Assembly: GCF_052324685.1 (NCBI RefSeq)
Contig: NC_135225.1
Location: forward strand, 8,232,915-8,296,914
Origin: Brachyhypopomus gauderio
Lineage: Eukaryota; Chordata; Actinopteri; Gymnotiformes; Hypopomidae
DNA length: 64,000 nucleotides
Direction of reading: 5' to 3'
Part shown: positions 1 to 10,427 of the stretch, one piece after another
Layout of the letters: each line of letters begins with the position of its first letter
Position numbering within the stretch: position 1 is the first letter of the stretch
Notes under the pieces: model-generated
What the model saw: only the letters and a program-made list of their open reading frames with translations
Database searches by the model: none
Told to the model about the DNA's origin: nothing
Translations under genes and position numbers: made by a program

Positions 1-399
1 CATAGACATTAATGTTTTCTCTCTAATCTTAGGTCAGTTGGTTTAAAATAATTTAAATTTTCATTTTTGCAATGTAGTACAATGCTGAAATCATATTCAT
101 AGTAACTTTTTTGTGAGAAACATTGGTTACGCCAATTGACATTTATCGGTTACACCAACTGACGACAAGCAAACGACAAGCAATTGATAATTAAAGTAGA
201 ATAAAAAGTCATGAAGTGATTTAGGTGTTTTAATAAATGTGATCACAACCTAATAGATTTTTTAATACCCCATATAAAACAATACTTTTAACAATGAAGA
301 AACGGATTGATCTCTGCTTTCAGTACAGTAAGAACAATTCATTTTATGAATTTTACAATGCAATTTTATTTTTGACTTTCTTCTTGTCTCACACGCACT

Positions 400-900
400 T
401 TCATTCTTTCTTTGCTTTTAGTTAATCAACTTTCCGTTGCAGCATTTTTGCCTTCATTCTTTCACTCACGTTCCTTATTTTTATGAACCTTAGCTTCTCC
501 CTTTTCTTCAGCACTGCTCTGTTTGCTGGTACTTTTCTGCACTGCCCTCACATGAGTGGAGGGTGTCTGTGGTCTCTCTAATCTTGGCTGCACATAGTCA
601 TGATCAGCAACATACACTATGGGTTATGTAGGGCCATTAAAAGCTGCTCATCTGTTGAATTCAGTGATAGAGGAGTAAGGTTCAAAACTTCAGAAAGCAC
701 CCTTTTCTTCTTGTCTTCTTTCTGTACTGCCTTTGATACTGCTTCCACTCTTCCCTCATCTGTACCTGTGTTTCCCTGGGCAGATCTGTGACTGGATGTT
801 TGTGATCTTTCCCTGTCTCTTTCTCTTTGATAGCTAAAGTACAGAAGATGACTGAAACTGTCTAATGTCCAGGGCCTTAATTAGTTTTCCATTTGGACTT
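400..900 (-). pseudogene. frameshifted basic open frame of unknown origin in a cfap43 intron
   Basis: On the minus strand one frame stays open for about 95 codons, from about 890 down to 629, where it hits a stop after the residues LLMALHNP. The neighbouring frame then continues as VYVADHDYVQPRLERPQ and stays open for about another 50 codons. Composition is protein-like: an Arg/Ser/Glu-rich start (SYQRERDRERSQ), a Lys/Glu stretch, then a hydrophobic motif. There is no ATG at the head. A single-base shift joining two protein-like frames suggests a decayed retrocopy, an old transposon gene or a sequence error. It does not match the CFAP43 sequence expected after the 2167 exon, as far as I recall it. 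I do not recognise the family. Confidence 0.3.
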
Positions 901-1550
901 CAAACCTCTCAATAAAACTACCCTTTTAGGATATCTACATCACTTTCTCATGAAACACTAGCATGTGTATGTGAGGGTGTATGTAGTGTATCTTTGCTTT
1001 ATTATAACAAGGTCATTTGCCCTTACAGCAGGATCCACATTAACACATGCTCTGTGGTGAGCGTGTGTTTTTTGTTGTTTACATACACAGTTTTCCACTT
1101 ACATACTTCTTGTTTATGTGCACTTTATTATTGTGGACGACTACGTACACACTTGACCTTGGTTTGAATATTTCAAACTATTTTTCATATTAACTTGAAT
1201 ATTTTATGATGATTTATGTTTATTAACATTTTACTGAGGTCATACCATTTGACATGTATTGTAATCATAACTGACCATGAACTGAATCTGCTTTATTTTG
1301 TCAAATTTTACAGAGAATTACTAATTTTGACTTGTGGCAGTTGGGGTCTTCAGAGGTCCTTCTGTTTGACATCACATTTTGTTACATGATCTTCTGGCTC
1401 AAAATGTTCAAAATGGCTCCAAAAATGGTGGTTACACCAATAGACATACCAGACGTTTGATTTGACAACAACTTATATTCTTGGTGCTACATTTTTATGG
1501 TTACACCAGTCAGACAATTTTGCCCTTTTTCTCTCAATATTATCTCAGAC

Positions 1551-2030
1551 TGTCACGGTTCAGCCCCGGACCCCTCCTTGTGGGCATCGGCGCAGATGGA
1601 AATTCTGAAGTGAGGGGGACCAAGCTGTACAATATATACGTTTATACTTGTAGATGCTAGATTTCAGATGGGGTCAATATAAATCTGGAGGGGACATGTC
1701 CCCCCCGTCCCCAGTGCCATCTGCGCCCCTGCTTGTGGGCGTGTTGTTACGTTGTCTGCGTCTAGTTATGTCCATGTTTGTAGTTCCATGGGTGTGGGTT
1801 GTTTGTGAGCGTGTTCATTGTTCTCACCTGTGCCTTGTCTCGTGATAACTTGGGAATGTGTTCTACACCTATTTAATGGGCGTTCGTACAATGTCTCATG
1901 CTCGTCTTTGTCTAAAGTTCGTGCCTGAGTGAGTGTCTGTTTAAGTGCTTGCGCTACCGCACTGAACGTCACCTTCGTTTTAAATAAAACGTGTATGTTT
2001 CACTGTAACTTTTGTCATCGTGCGTGCCTC
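1551..2030 (+). mobile_element. LTR-retrotransposon LTR, split by a hAT insertion
   Basis: The stretch begins TGTCACGG and runs in the same order as the LTRs at 22957-23285, 24396-24639 and 28318-28655: a GACCCCTCC block, GTTACGTTGTCT, CTCACCTGTG, a TATTTAATG promoter-like box, GCTCGTCTTTGTC, and AATAAA near the end. The 3' end is worn and does not finish in a clear TTACA/CA terminus, so the right boundary is approximate. It lies antisense in a cfap43 intron. Confidence 0.75.
1585..1731. mobile_element. non-autonomous hAT element nested in the LTR
   Basis: This 147-bp element has terminal inverted repeats (left CATCGGCGCAGATGG, right end reading CAGGGGCGCAGATGG on the other strand) and is flanked by the perfect 8-bp duplication CTTGTGGG at 1577-1584 and 1732-1739. 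An 8-bp duplication and CAGGG-type ends are hAT hallmarks. It carries no transposase. Removing it and one duplication restores the LTR sequence seen in the other copies, so it inserted after the LTR. Confidence 0.85.
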
Positions 2031-2166
2031 CAAAGAAAAACGTATAAATTATTTTTTTAAATGATCACAATTTAAAAGTTATTGAAACTTCAGAGACACA
2101 AAAAAAAATGAGCGGCACGTCTTTCACCCAGTTAAAAAGTTTAAATACACTTATGTTGCTTCTTAC

Positions 2167-5100
2167 TGTGTCACAAAGTTCCATGACGCCCTCCTTAAGA
2201 CTCCTCCTGGCCTCTGTAAACTGCTGACTCTCTTCTTCCACCTGTGAAGACAGCAAACGTGTTCAGACTACATGAAATAAAGACACACATATAGTCAGCT
2301 GAAGACTCTCCTGATTTATGATGGAGATCCATGAAGAAGTTTTGCTCACAATTGGGCCCCAGCAGTTAAGTTTCACAGCTTCACATTGCTGACGGCTGAA
2401 AAACTATGGAAACTGGTGGTATATTAAATTTAGTGTGCAATGCTATGTCAAAATAAACACAAGACAAGATCTATTGCTGTCAAGCTTACAAAACATTACA
2501 CATTTATAAGCCAGTATACAAAGCCTTGAAACATACAAAAATACTTTCCTTCCATTACAAACTGTGAACAAAACATAAAACCACAGTATAAGTCTCTTAG
2601 TATACTTTCCATATATGTCATCCTGGTTCCAGGAAGAAATTGCTTTTAGTGATGAACAGAAAAATACATCTCTGAGGAAACAATTATCTGCTCTGTCACA
2701 GTAAATTTAATACTGTCTTAATAAATGTATAATATAGAATGTTGTAGAGAATACAGAATGCTGTAGTGTTTCTCTAGGAAAAGGAGAATTACACTATAGG
2801 ATACTGCATTGATGACAGATTAATGAAGTGCATAATTCTACCACTTATATTAATATTGTTTAACAATGCTGTTATTAAAGGACATCATTAGGGCAGTCAT
2901 GGTCATGTAGTAGGGAACTGATCTTGTGACCAGAGGGTCGTGGGTTCAATTCCCAGGCCTGTGGCCATGACTGAGGTGCCCTAACTGAGGTGACCTAACC
3001 CCAACTGCTCCCCGGGTGCCAGGCTAAAGCTGCCCACCGCTCTGGGCATGTGTGCACCACAGCCCCCTAGTAATCACTAGTGTGTGTGTTCTAATTGCAC
3101 AGATGGGTAAATGTGGAGGACAAATTTCGATTGCAGTGAAAAATCGCAATTGACATATGGCACATTTCACATTTTTCATTTTCATTATATAACACTGACC
3201 GCTAGTTTATAGTCCAGCCATGTGGAACTGGATGGAGTTGCAGAGTGTAGACTTGAGTGACTCTCATCCTTGTCAGATAGGACAGCTTTTACATGGACCC
3301 CTTCACTGACCTACATATAAAAATAGTTTAAAACAGCCCTACAAACTTTGCATTTGCAAAAAATCTTCACATCTAAAGTAAGAGAGAGCATTAGTGTATT
3401 ATGGCAATATGATCAATTCCAGCTGTATCGAACTATAGAATCTGAATCCAATTCAGAAATCTGTATCCACTTTACTATGACACTGGAATCTGACTGGCTC
3501 TGACCTGCACAAGTATCCCAGTTTGCCAGCACCAAACCCTCATCCCCAGTATTGCTGCATAACTATCTCTCAGAAGTTTCTCCACAAACAGCAGAGTTGT
3601 CAGCAAAGATGTTATGACTCAGTAAGCTAGCGACATTCTGCCAAGATTTTATGAGCAGATGCCATTTGCTCACTGGTTGAGTTACACAACCTTTGACAGA
3701 TGAATTTTCTCTACCTCTCTTGTGTGCAACAGGGTGGATCCCCCTGCGGACTGTGCCTGTGGGTCCCAGTCAGCCATGTTGCTGAGGACTGGATTCTCAG
3801 AGGACATTATGTTCTCAAAGGACGCAACCATAGAAAGTCCATACTGTTTAGCTGTATTTGCTTTGTCAACTCCGGTCATCTTTAACCTGTTAAAATTTGT
3901 ATTTCTATACTGAATGTACTGGTAGTTACAATTAAACACGTATACAGTATGTTACAGATAGATATCAGATATTTATATTACCATTTTATATTACAATATA
4001 AATAGCATCTTTTTAAAGTTTATGTGTACTGAAAAACCTTTGTACCTGAGGCTGCTACAGACCAGAGATCCATCTTGAAGGCCGGTGGTGATAAGAGTCT
4101 GACTGTCGGGGGTAAAAGTCACAGAGTGCCCGCCACCCAGCCAGCAGGAGTGGCACTGCATTTGCACATACCGCTCCTGCATGGGGTTGATTGGTACAAA
4201 ACCACATCATGATGAATACATGAATACCAGTAAAGCTGTGAATGAGTCTGAACTCAAGATATTACCACAGTGGAGATGTCTCGAATACGGAGCAGCCCGT
4301 CTCTGCCCACAGAGGCCAGCCACGCCTGATGACAAGACAGCTGAACTGACGCAGGGCCGAGCGGATGGCCTTCTACTTCTTTCTCTGGGCTCAGTGGGAT
4401 TGCATCCTGAGTGCTGGATGATTTATTCACACACTGTAAATCAGAGCACAAATGCTTTGGCTTATGTTATTTTAAACATAATCACATGCACTAAAGCCTA
4501 AATGGGACCAAACACTTCATACCTCTGGGAGCTGGAATCTCTGGAGAACCTTCTTCTGGTGGCAATAGCCAAAGATCTTTTTGGAACCCAGGACACATGA
4601 AGAGAGGAAGTGTGGGACCTCATAGGACCAACGCTGAAAAACATCTTTGCGCAGGCAGCCATGGTGGTCCACACAACTCGTTGGACCTATAAGAGAATGT
4701 CAGTCAGTAAAAAGATGCATGACAGTTCATATAAGCAGCACACTCATTTCTGTGTTTACCTGTGATCTCCTGTACAGACAGTGAGATGAGTACCAGCTGA
4801 TTGCCCTCTCTCTCTTCTTTCTTCTCTCCCACCTTCTCAACATCACAGAGCACCAGGACTTTCACTTGTTTGCTATCTTTTTGGTACTGAGTGGACAAGC
4901 TCACAGTAGCACCCATAGCCACTGAAAAGAATGACAAAATATTCAGATCAGAGAATATTAATCTTTTTATATGCATTTCTATAGCTGCAGTTCTACTTAT
5001 GCACGCTCTACCTGTGTATCCAATAACCTCAAATGCTTTAGATGGCCTTGCATCCAGCAGAAATATGTGAGGATCTGATGCGCCAGTGATCAAGAAATTG

Positions 5101-8100
5101 CCACCTTGATCAAAACTGTCGAAGAAAAATGGATGACATTACACAATCATAATGCTAAAAACACAACAAAATATATATTTTGTGCACTCAAGTAGTCACA
5201 TTAACCATTACAGACCACTCACACTAGATGATCTACAGGCACATGGTACAGATGGATTCTGTGAACCAGTCGAGGTTTCTGCTTCCTTGTCAGCTCCACA
5301 AACACAACGTGTCCACTGACTGTACCCACAACAACATACTGTGCTATTGGGCAACACGCCAAGCTGGTTACCTGTAGTCATACAAATTAAAACACTCAAA
5401 TACTGAACACAACGGCCATAATGATTTAATATCATCATGCAAAAGTCACGTTTTCACTGGTAAGCAGCCATACTCTCCGTGTGTGAATGTCTGACAGGAG
5501 TATTAGGATATTAGTATTAGGTAGATCAAGACAGGATGGAGAGGACAGAGGGTGGAGGAAACGGCACTAACGTTTGTCTGCAGGGACATAGATGCGATGC
5601 AAAATCCTGTATCCAGTGACCACAGCTGTAGTTCTCCGGACTCTCGTACTGACTGGGGTTACATACACCATACACATACGCAAAACATATCACACTCTAT
5701 GCTGAAGATTTAAGCAAAAATGTAATAAGCAAAAATTGATATATAAAAAATTAATGATGATGATAAAAGATTAAGTTAAAAGAAATATCAGTATTTTTTT
5801 ACCACACAAATATCCTGTTCAGTATACAATGGAGCAGCAGCCACAAAGTCTCCACGCAACACATCCAGAATTTTGACCGCCTTATTTTTGAGTCCTGGGT
5901 TGTATCTGTAAATGCATCCCTGTAAAACATTACATGACCTTAAAATCTTTTTTTCTGAGATTATTTTGAAATGAACAAGAATCAATGCATTAATTTTAAT
6001 TACTATTACTAAACAATACCAATTAATATTTATTCTTCATATTATTTGTTATCTCAAAATGTTAGAAAGACTGTAACCAGTGATCAGTTGACCTTATGTT
6101 GACGTTTGAGTCTGTAGAAATAAATAGAATAAAGAATGTGGTGTAATTTGCTAAATGTAATATCCTTAATGAAAAGATTTAACACCTACAGTGGTGGAGG
6201 CCAGCAGTAACATTTCATAGTCAGGTGAACAGCACATTGAGGAGACTGGTTCCTCTACAGCACAAATCTCCATTATGTGCACTTGATTCCCCTTAATCTG
6301 GAGGTTTCGTAAAATACCATCCTGTGACAAATTATCAGTATAAAAAAAGAAAAACAAGTTCAAGACAAGCTCAAATGTTAACTATACAAATGCATATCAT
6401 ATCTTATTTAAACTTGAAAATTACATGCACGTCATCAGTCCTGGCTTGCTAGAACATTATTTCAGTATTTTGGATGGACTGTACTTGGTTATATATATAG
6501 TGTCATATATATAGTATATAGTGTCATTAAGACTGTAAATAAGATAGTCATACAGTTCCTGTAGCAAACACTCCGTTATTGTGCAGTGCCAAGCTCTGAA
6601 ATCTGTTTTCTTGTATCGTCAGACTTTTCCTGCCATCTGAAAGATATGATTAAAACACTCTTTCATAAGCTGCTTATATAACCTAAAAAAATTAATAAAA
6701 AACAAACAAACAAACAAAAAAACATACTGATTAAACCTATTCTTTACCTGATTTACTTCCCTCGATGCGAGGCTTGTAAAGGACAGACACTTGGAGAGTG
6801 TCAGGGTTTACCTGCAGCAGGTAGCCTTCCTTAGTACCTACATACAGGTCTGAGGAAGCAGACCAACAGATGGCGCTTGGGCACAGTCTTGGTTTCATTC
6901 TCTTCTTGGGCTGTTCAAAATAAAGAAATAATCTTTGTCCCTTTAGATTCTGTATTTCATCATAAAACGACATGTAACTAACATAAAGCAACCAACTTTT
7001 TTTTTTTTTTTGAAAGTTAAGATACACTCCATTTTCCTCAGTTTTATAGCATATAAACATTTCTTCTTAAAAATAATTACTTGTAAATATACAGTATTCA
7101 GAGAAATGATCTTATTCCTTTGGTTTTTAACGGTACAAACAATACTAGCTCAAACAACACTGAAAGCAAACAAATTTCATCAAATCACTAACTACTGGTT
7201 CTTCAATTTGAAGCTTTAACACGAATAATCTGGCAGAGATTACCATTCTAAAATCACCTTTAACATTTTATTACACTACTGTGTCACCTATCAAAATGTT
7301 GAGGAATCCACTTGGTGCATGAAACGTTAACAGAAAAGCAAATCTATTTATTCAGATTAATTATAAACAAGTACGTATGTATAGGTTAAAATCAGGAGTG
7401 AAAATCAGTACCACAAAGTTATCTGCTCTGTCACCAATTAGGCCCGCAACAGCTGACATGGGCATCTGGGGGCCATTGTATGTCAACTTCCCATTAGGCA
7501 AGTGAGGAGGAATAACCTCTTGCTCAACAATAGATCCATCAGTAGCTGGAAGATCAAGAACACTGACAAGCAAATATAAACAGACAAAACAGTAATGTAC
7601 TTGCTATTTTTTTTCCGAATAAACAAATATATGTAAAGTAAGTTTTATCAATTTAACTATAAATGAAACAGTGACATCTGCTGGTTAAATACAATACCTA
7701 CCTGGATTTTATCATGTGAAAGTTGTTACATCTCTCAATATTCCACACTTTGACACACCTAGAGTTTGCAGCACAGATTTGTTGCCAGTTCACTGGATTA
7801 AAGAGCAGTATTAAGATATCCTCTTGTGGATAATTTATGGCCTGTGGATGGCTACAAATTATAGTGCTATGTTCCAAGTTCCTGTGAAAACATACCTTAA
7901 CTTTTAGTGACTAATCTTGTATGTCCCATCTTTTATGCAGTATAAACACAGAAAAAATAATTTAATTTGTCCAACTGCCTACAGGCTTTCCTTTTTATTC
8001 AAGAAATTGGTCCAAATATGGTAAAATGTGAGTTATACAGGAATTATTTTAAAACCCCTTTGGTATGTCCAAATATTAATGTCTGAATATACTGTATAAT

Positions 8101-9060
8101 AAAAGGATAGGACCTAATCAGACGATACTCTCCTTACCATACTTCAATGGTGTAGTCCGGTAAAGATGAACAGCAGGCTAAATATCGACCAGAATTACTT
8201 AGTGCCAGGGCTGTGTAAGCCAGTTTAGCTGTGCCTAAAAAAAGTTTTAAGTAAAAGATTCATTCTTTGATTTTCTGCTTCACCAGTGTAAACCAGCAAT
8301 TTCAAAAGTGTTGTGAGCCACAAAATAAGGTTGCTTATTATTATTATTATTATTATTTATCAACATAAATTATTATTTAAAAACTATAATATAAGAATTA
8401 TATGATTACATTCCAACTAATAAGTTAACTTATTTTTTATCTTCCCATCCAAGCATTCCAAAAAAATCACCTAATATTCAGATCATGTAGACATGACCTT
8501 GAATTCTGTATAACTTGCATTTAAACATTTGCTTGACAGCAAGCTTAATAATGTTTGAAGACCCCAGATTAATGTATCAGATACAAAATTACACACCCTT
8601 AAGTGTACATGTCAGGGTAAGTTTAGGGTAGCTGTACACAAATATAGAAGGATGAAGTTTCTGTTCAGAAAATGCAAGAGTCTTGCAAAGCCCGTTTGCT
8701 GTGAAGACGCCAATGCCTCGTCCAGGACCCTGGAGCAAACTTCTCATTTTCGTCTCGATGTTAAGGAAAACTACATAATCCCCACAGGTGTAGCAGGCCG
8801 TTTTCTTGTCGAGGAATTCAACGTTTTTGCTGGTGAATCCCTGCACCCACCTTGTAGAAAGCAAACAAACAAAACCACGTATAACAATGTTTTATATACG
8901 CCCAGCATACCTGGGTTAACTCAGGTTAACTGATACATGTGTCAGGTAACAATAACAACATGGATATACTAAAGTCTATATTATTAACTGCATCTGCTGA
9001 ATTCATCAAAATGTTTTGGTAACTTTCCTACTGACCTTACTTCCAAATTCCCCAAAACAT
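2167..9060 (-). CDS. cfap43: cilia- and flagella-associated protein 43, N-terminal half (19 exons; gene continues past the left edge)
   Basis: CFAP43 is a large axonemal WD-repeat protein; in ciliates and algae it works with CFAP44 to tether inner dynein arms in motile cilia and sperm tails. Exons, in transcript order: 9041-9060 (start, tentative), 8597-8850, 8138-8228, 7702-7881, 7412-7562, 6748-6910, 6554-6636, 6190-6321, 5803-5919, 5572-5652, 5223-5371, 5012-5115, 4760-4921, 4523-4686, 4266-4406, 4046-4176, 3691-3886, 3200-3310, 2167-2241. All phases agree, giving about 835 codons of an expected 1,600 or so. Diagnostic stretches include WVQGFTSKNVEF near the N terminus, DLYVGTKEGYLLQVNPDTLQ, and FLLDARPSKAFEVIGYTG, which match vertebrate CFAP43 as I remember it. 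WD-type beta-propeller sequence fills most of it; the last exon (VEEESQQF...) begins the helical region. The C-terminal exons lie off the window. The 20-nt first exon is the weakest part. Confidence 0.9.
2891..3180 (+). mobile_element. tRNA-derived SINE
   Basis: The head carries an RNA polymerase III B-box-like sequence (GGGTTCAATTCCC), followed by a conserved body (CCCCAACTGCTCCCCGGG, GCTGCCCACCGCTCTGGGC) and a tail segment (GTGGAGGACAAATTTCGATT) typical of tRNA-derived SINEs that I know from otophysan fish genomes. It sits in a cfap43 intron, and its 3' end is about 20 bp from the exon boundary at 3200. Confidence 0.75.
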
Positions 9061-10427
9061 CCATTTAAATGGGATTAGCCGGTTCGAGCACTTTGCAGCT
9101 TAGATCTTTGTACGTGTTTCTTTGGCAACCGAAAACACGCCTTTGAAACCGCCTGATTCACTTCCTATTGGTTGCGATGCACAAAAAACTAGGAAACTAG
9201 CCACAGCAAATGAGTCCCCTTACGTATTTTCACAAAAATATTATTAAGTATCTAACGTCAATACTTTTATTCGATTTAGGTAAATGCGCGTGCTTATGTT
9301 CGTGCATACTTCATAACAATTTACTTTTATTTTGCAATACTCTTAATCGGGACACATATGCACTTTTATTTTGACAACTGGCTAACGAGAAACAGCTCAA
9401 CCTCTATACGCTGTTTGTCGACCGCTTCAGAGCCCCACTGACGCACGCAGTGGGATAGGCGCAATTCGGGAATAAATCGAAAGGGCATGGCTCCAGTACT
9501 TTCTTTCCCTCGTATATAAACTGAAATGATACTCTTCGGTGTGCGCTGACTAACGAATGACAGGTACACGTGTTTCGCCGACAACGTTTCTCTGTCGGTT
9601 GCCGCATCACTGAACTCGGTCCGTTTGCCAGTTTACATTACTAGCTTAGCACGCTAGCCACACGCTAGCCAACACGACACCAGAACGGATCGTTGATATT
9701 CGAGTTGTTCTTACCGAGGCGAATCCCAACTCGAGTCCAACTCAACTGGTGTCGAATGATGGATAACAGGTCAACCATGCAACGAGCAAGTAGTCTTCAT
9801 ACTGTTTTATCTGTGGATTTCGTTTGAGTTGCTAGATTCGTGCCTGATTGATCCCTGCAAGAGCAATGGCGCTTGATAATGGTGAACTAGTAGCTCGGTT
9901 AACGTGCAGCTCACTTTTGGATCTGGATCTCTAAAACGAGCCTGACCATGTAGTGACATGAACAACGTGCTCCAGCTGGCCTGACCCTTAACCCTTAACT
10001 TAAGTTAGCAAGCACACTCTCTAGTTGCCTATATAGAATAACGCCGACACAAATAGCATTGGGACTCTGGCACAGTTTGCCTTATATAATCTACAGAGTG
10101 CAATATGTGAAATGACGTGGTGCATTATTATTAATTGTTGGTTTTGTCCAAATAGTTGCGACGAATTATCTCCAGCAGGCACGACTAGGTTAGATAACAG
10201 TGCTTCTTTGGTACTTTGAACTGAATGCACGTGTTGCACGTTTGAAGAGACTTCCAAACTTTCTTGAACCGAAGAGTGATTTATATCTGTGTTAACCCGA
10301 GTTAGTGTGTCTCCTTTACAGAGTGACAATTCCAGGTTGCTAAATTAAAAAGGTTTTGTTTCTTTACCCTTGAAGGGGTGAGTAACTTTGCTGAATTGAC
10401 TTGCAGCAGGAGAGTGTTGGCCGAGCG
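9061..10427. promoter_or_regulatory. shared upstream region of cfap43 and erlin1
   Basis: This 1.4 kb stretch separates two genes transcribed away from each other. Apart from the X-box and CCAAT box near cfap43 I see no coding exon. It should hold both promoters and the erlin1 5' untranslated sequence, but I cannot fix either transcription start from sequence alone. Confidence 0.5.
9116..9129. promoter_or_regulatory. RFX X-box upstream of cfap43
   Basis: The 14-mer GTTTCTTTGGCAAC fits the X-box consensus RYYNYY-N(1-3)-RRNRAC with a 2-nt spacer. It lies 56 bp upstream of the tentative cfap43 start at 9060. RFX factors, together with FOXJ1, switch on motile-cilia genes through such sites. An inverted CCAAT box (ATTGG) follows within the next 40 bp. 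Position and gene function fit; binding is inferred. Confidence 0.6.

Noticed and set aside
8589..8864. Open frame starting at 8864 as the cfap43 start
   Set aside because: The codon at 8864 is TTG, not ATG, and a splice acceptor lies between it and the conserved WVQGF.
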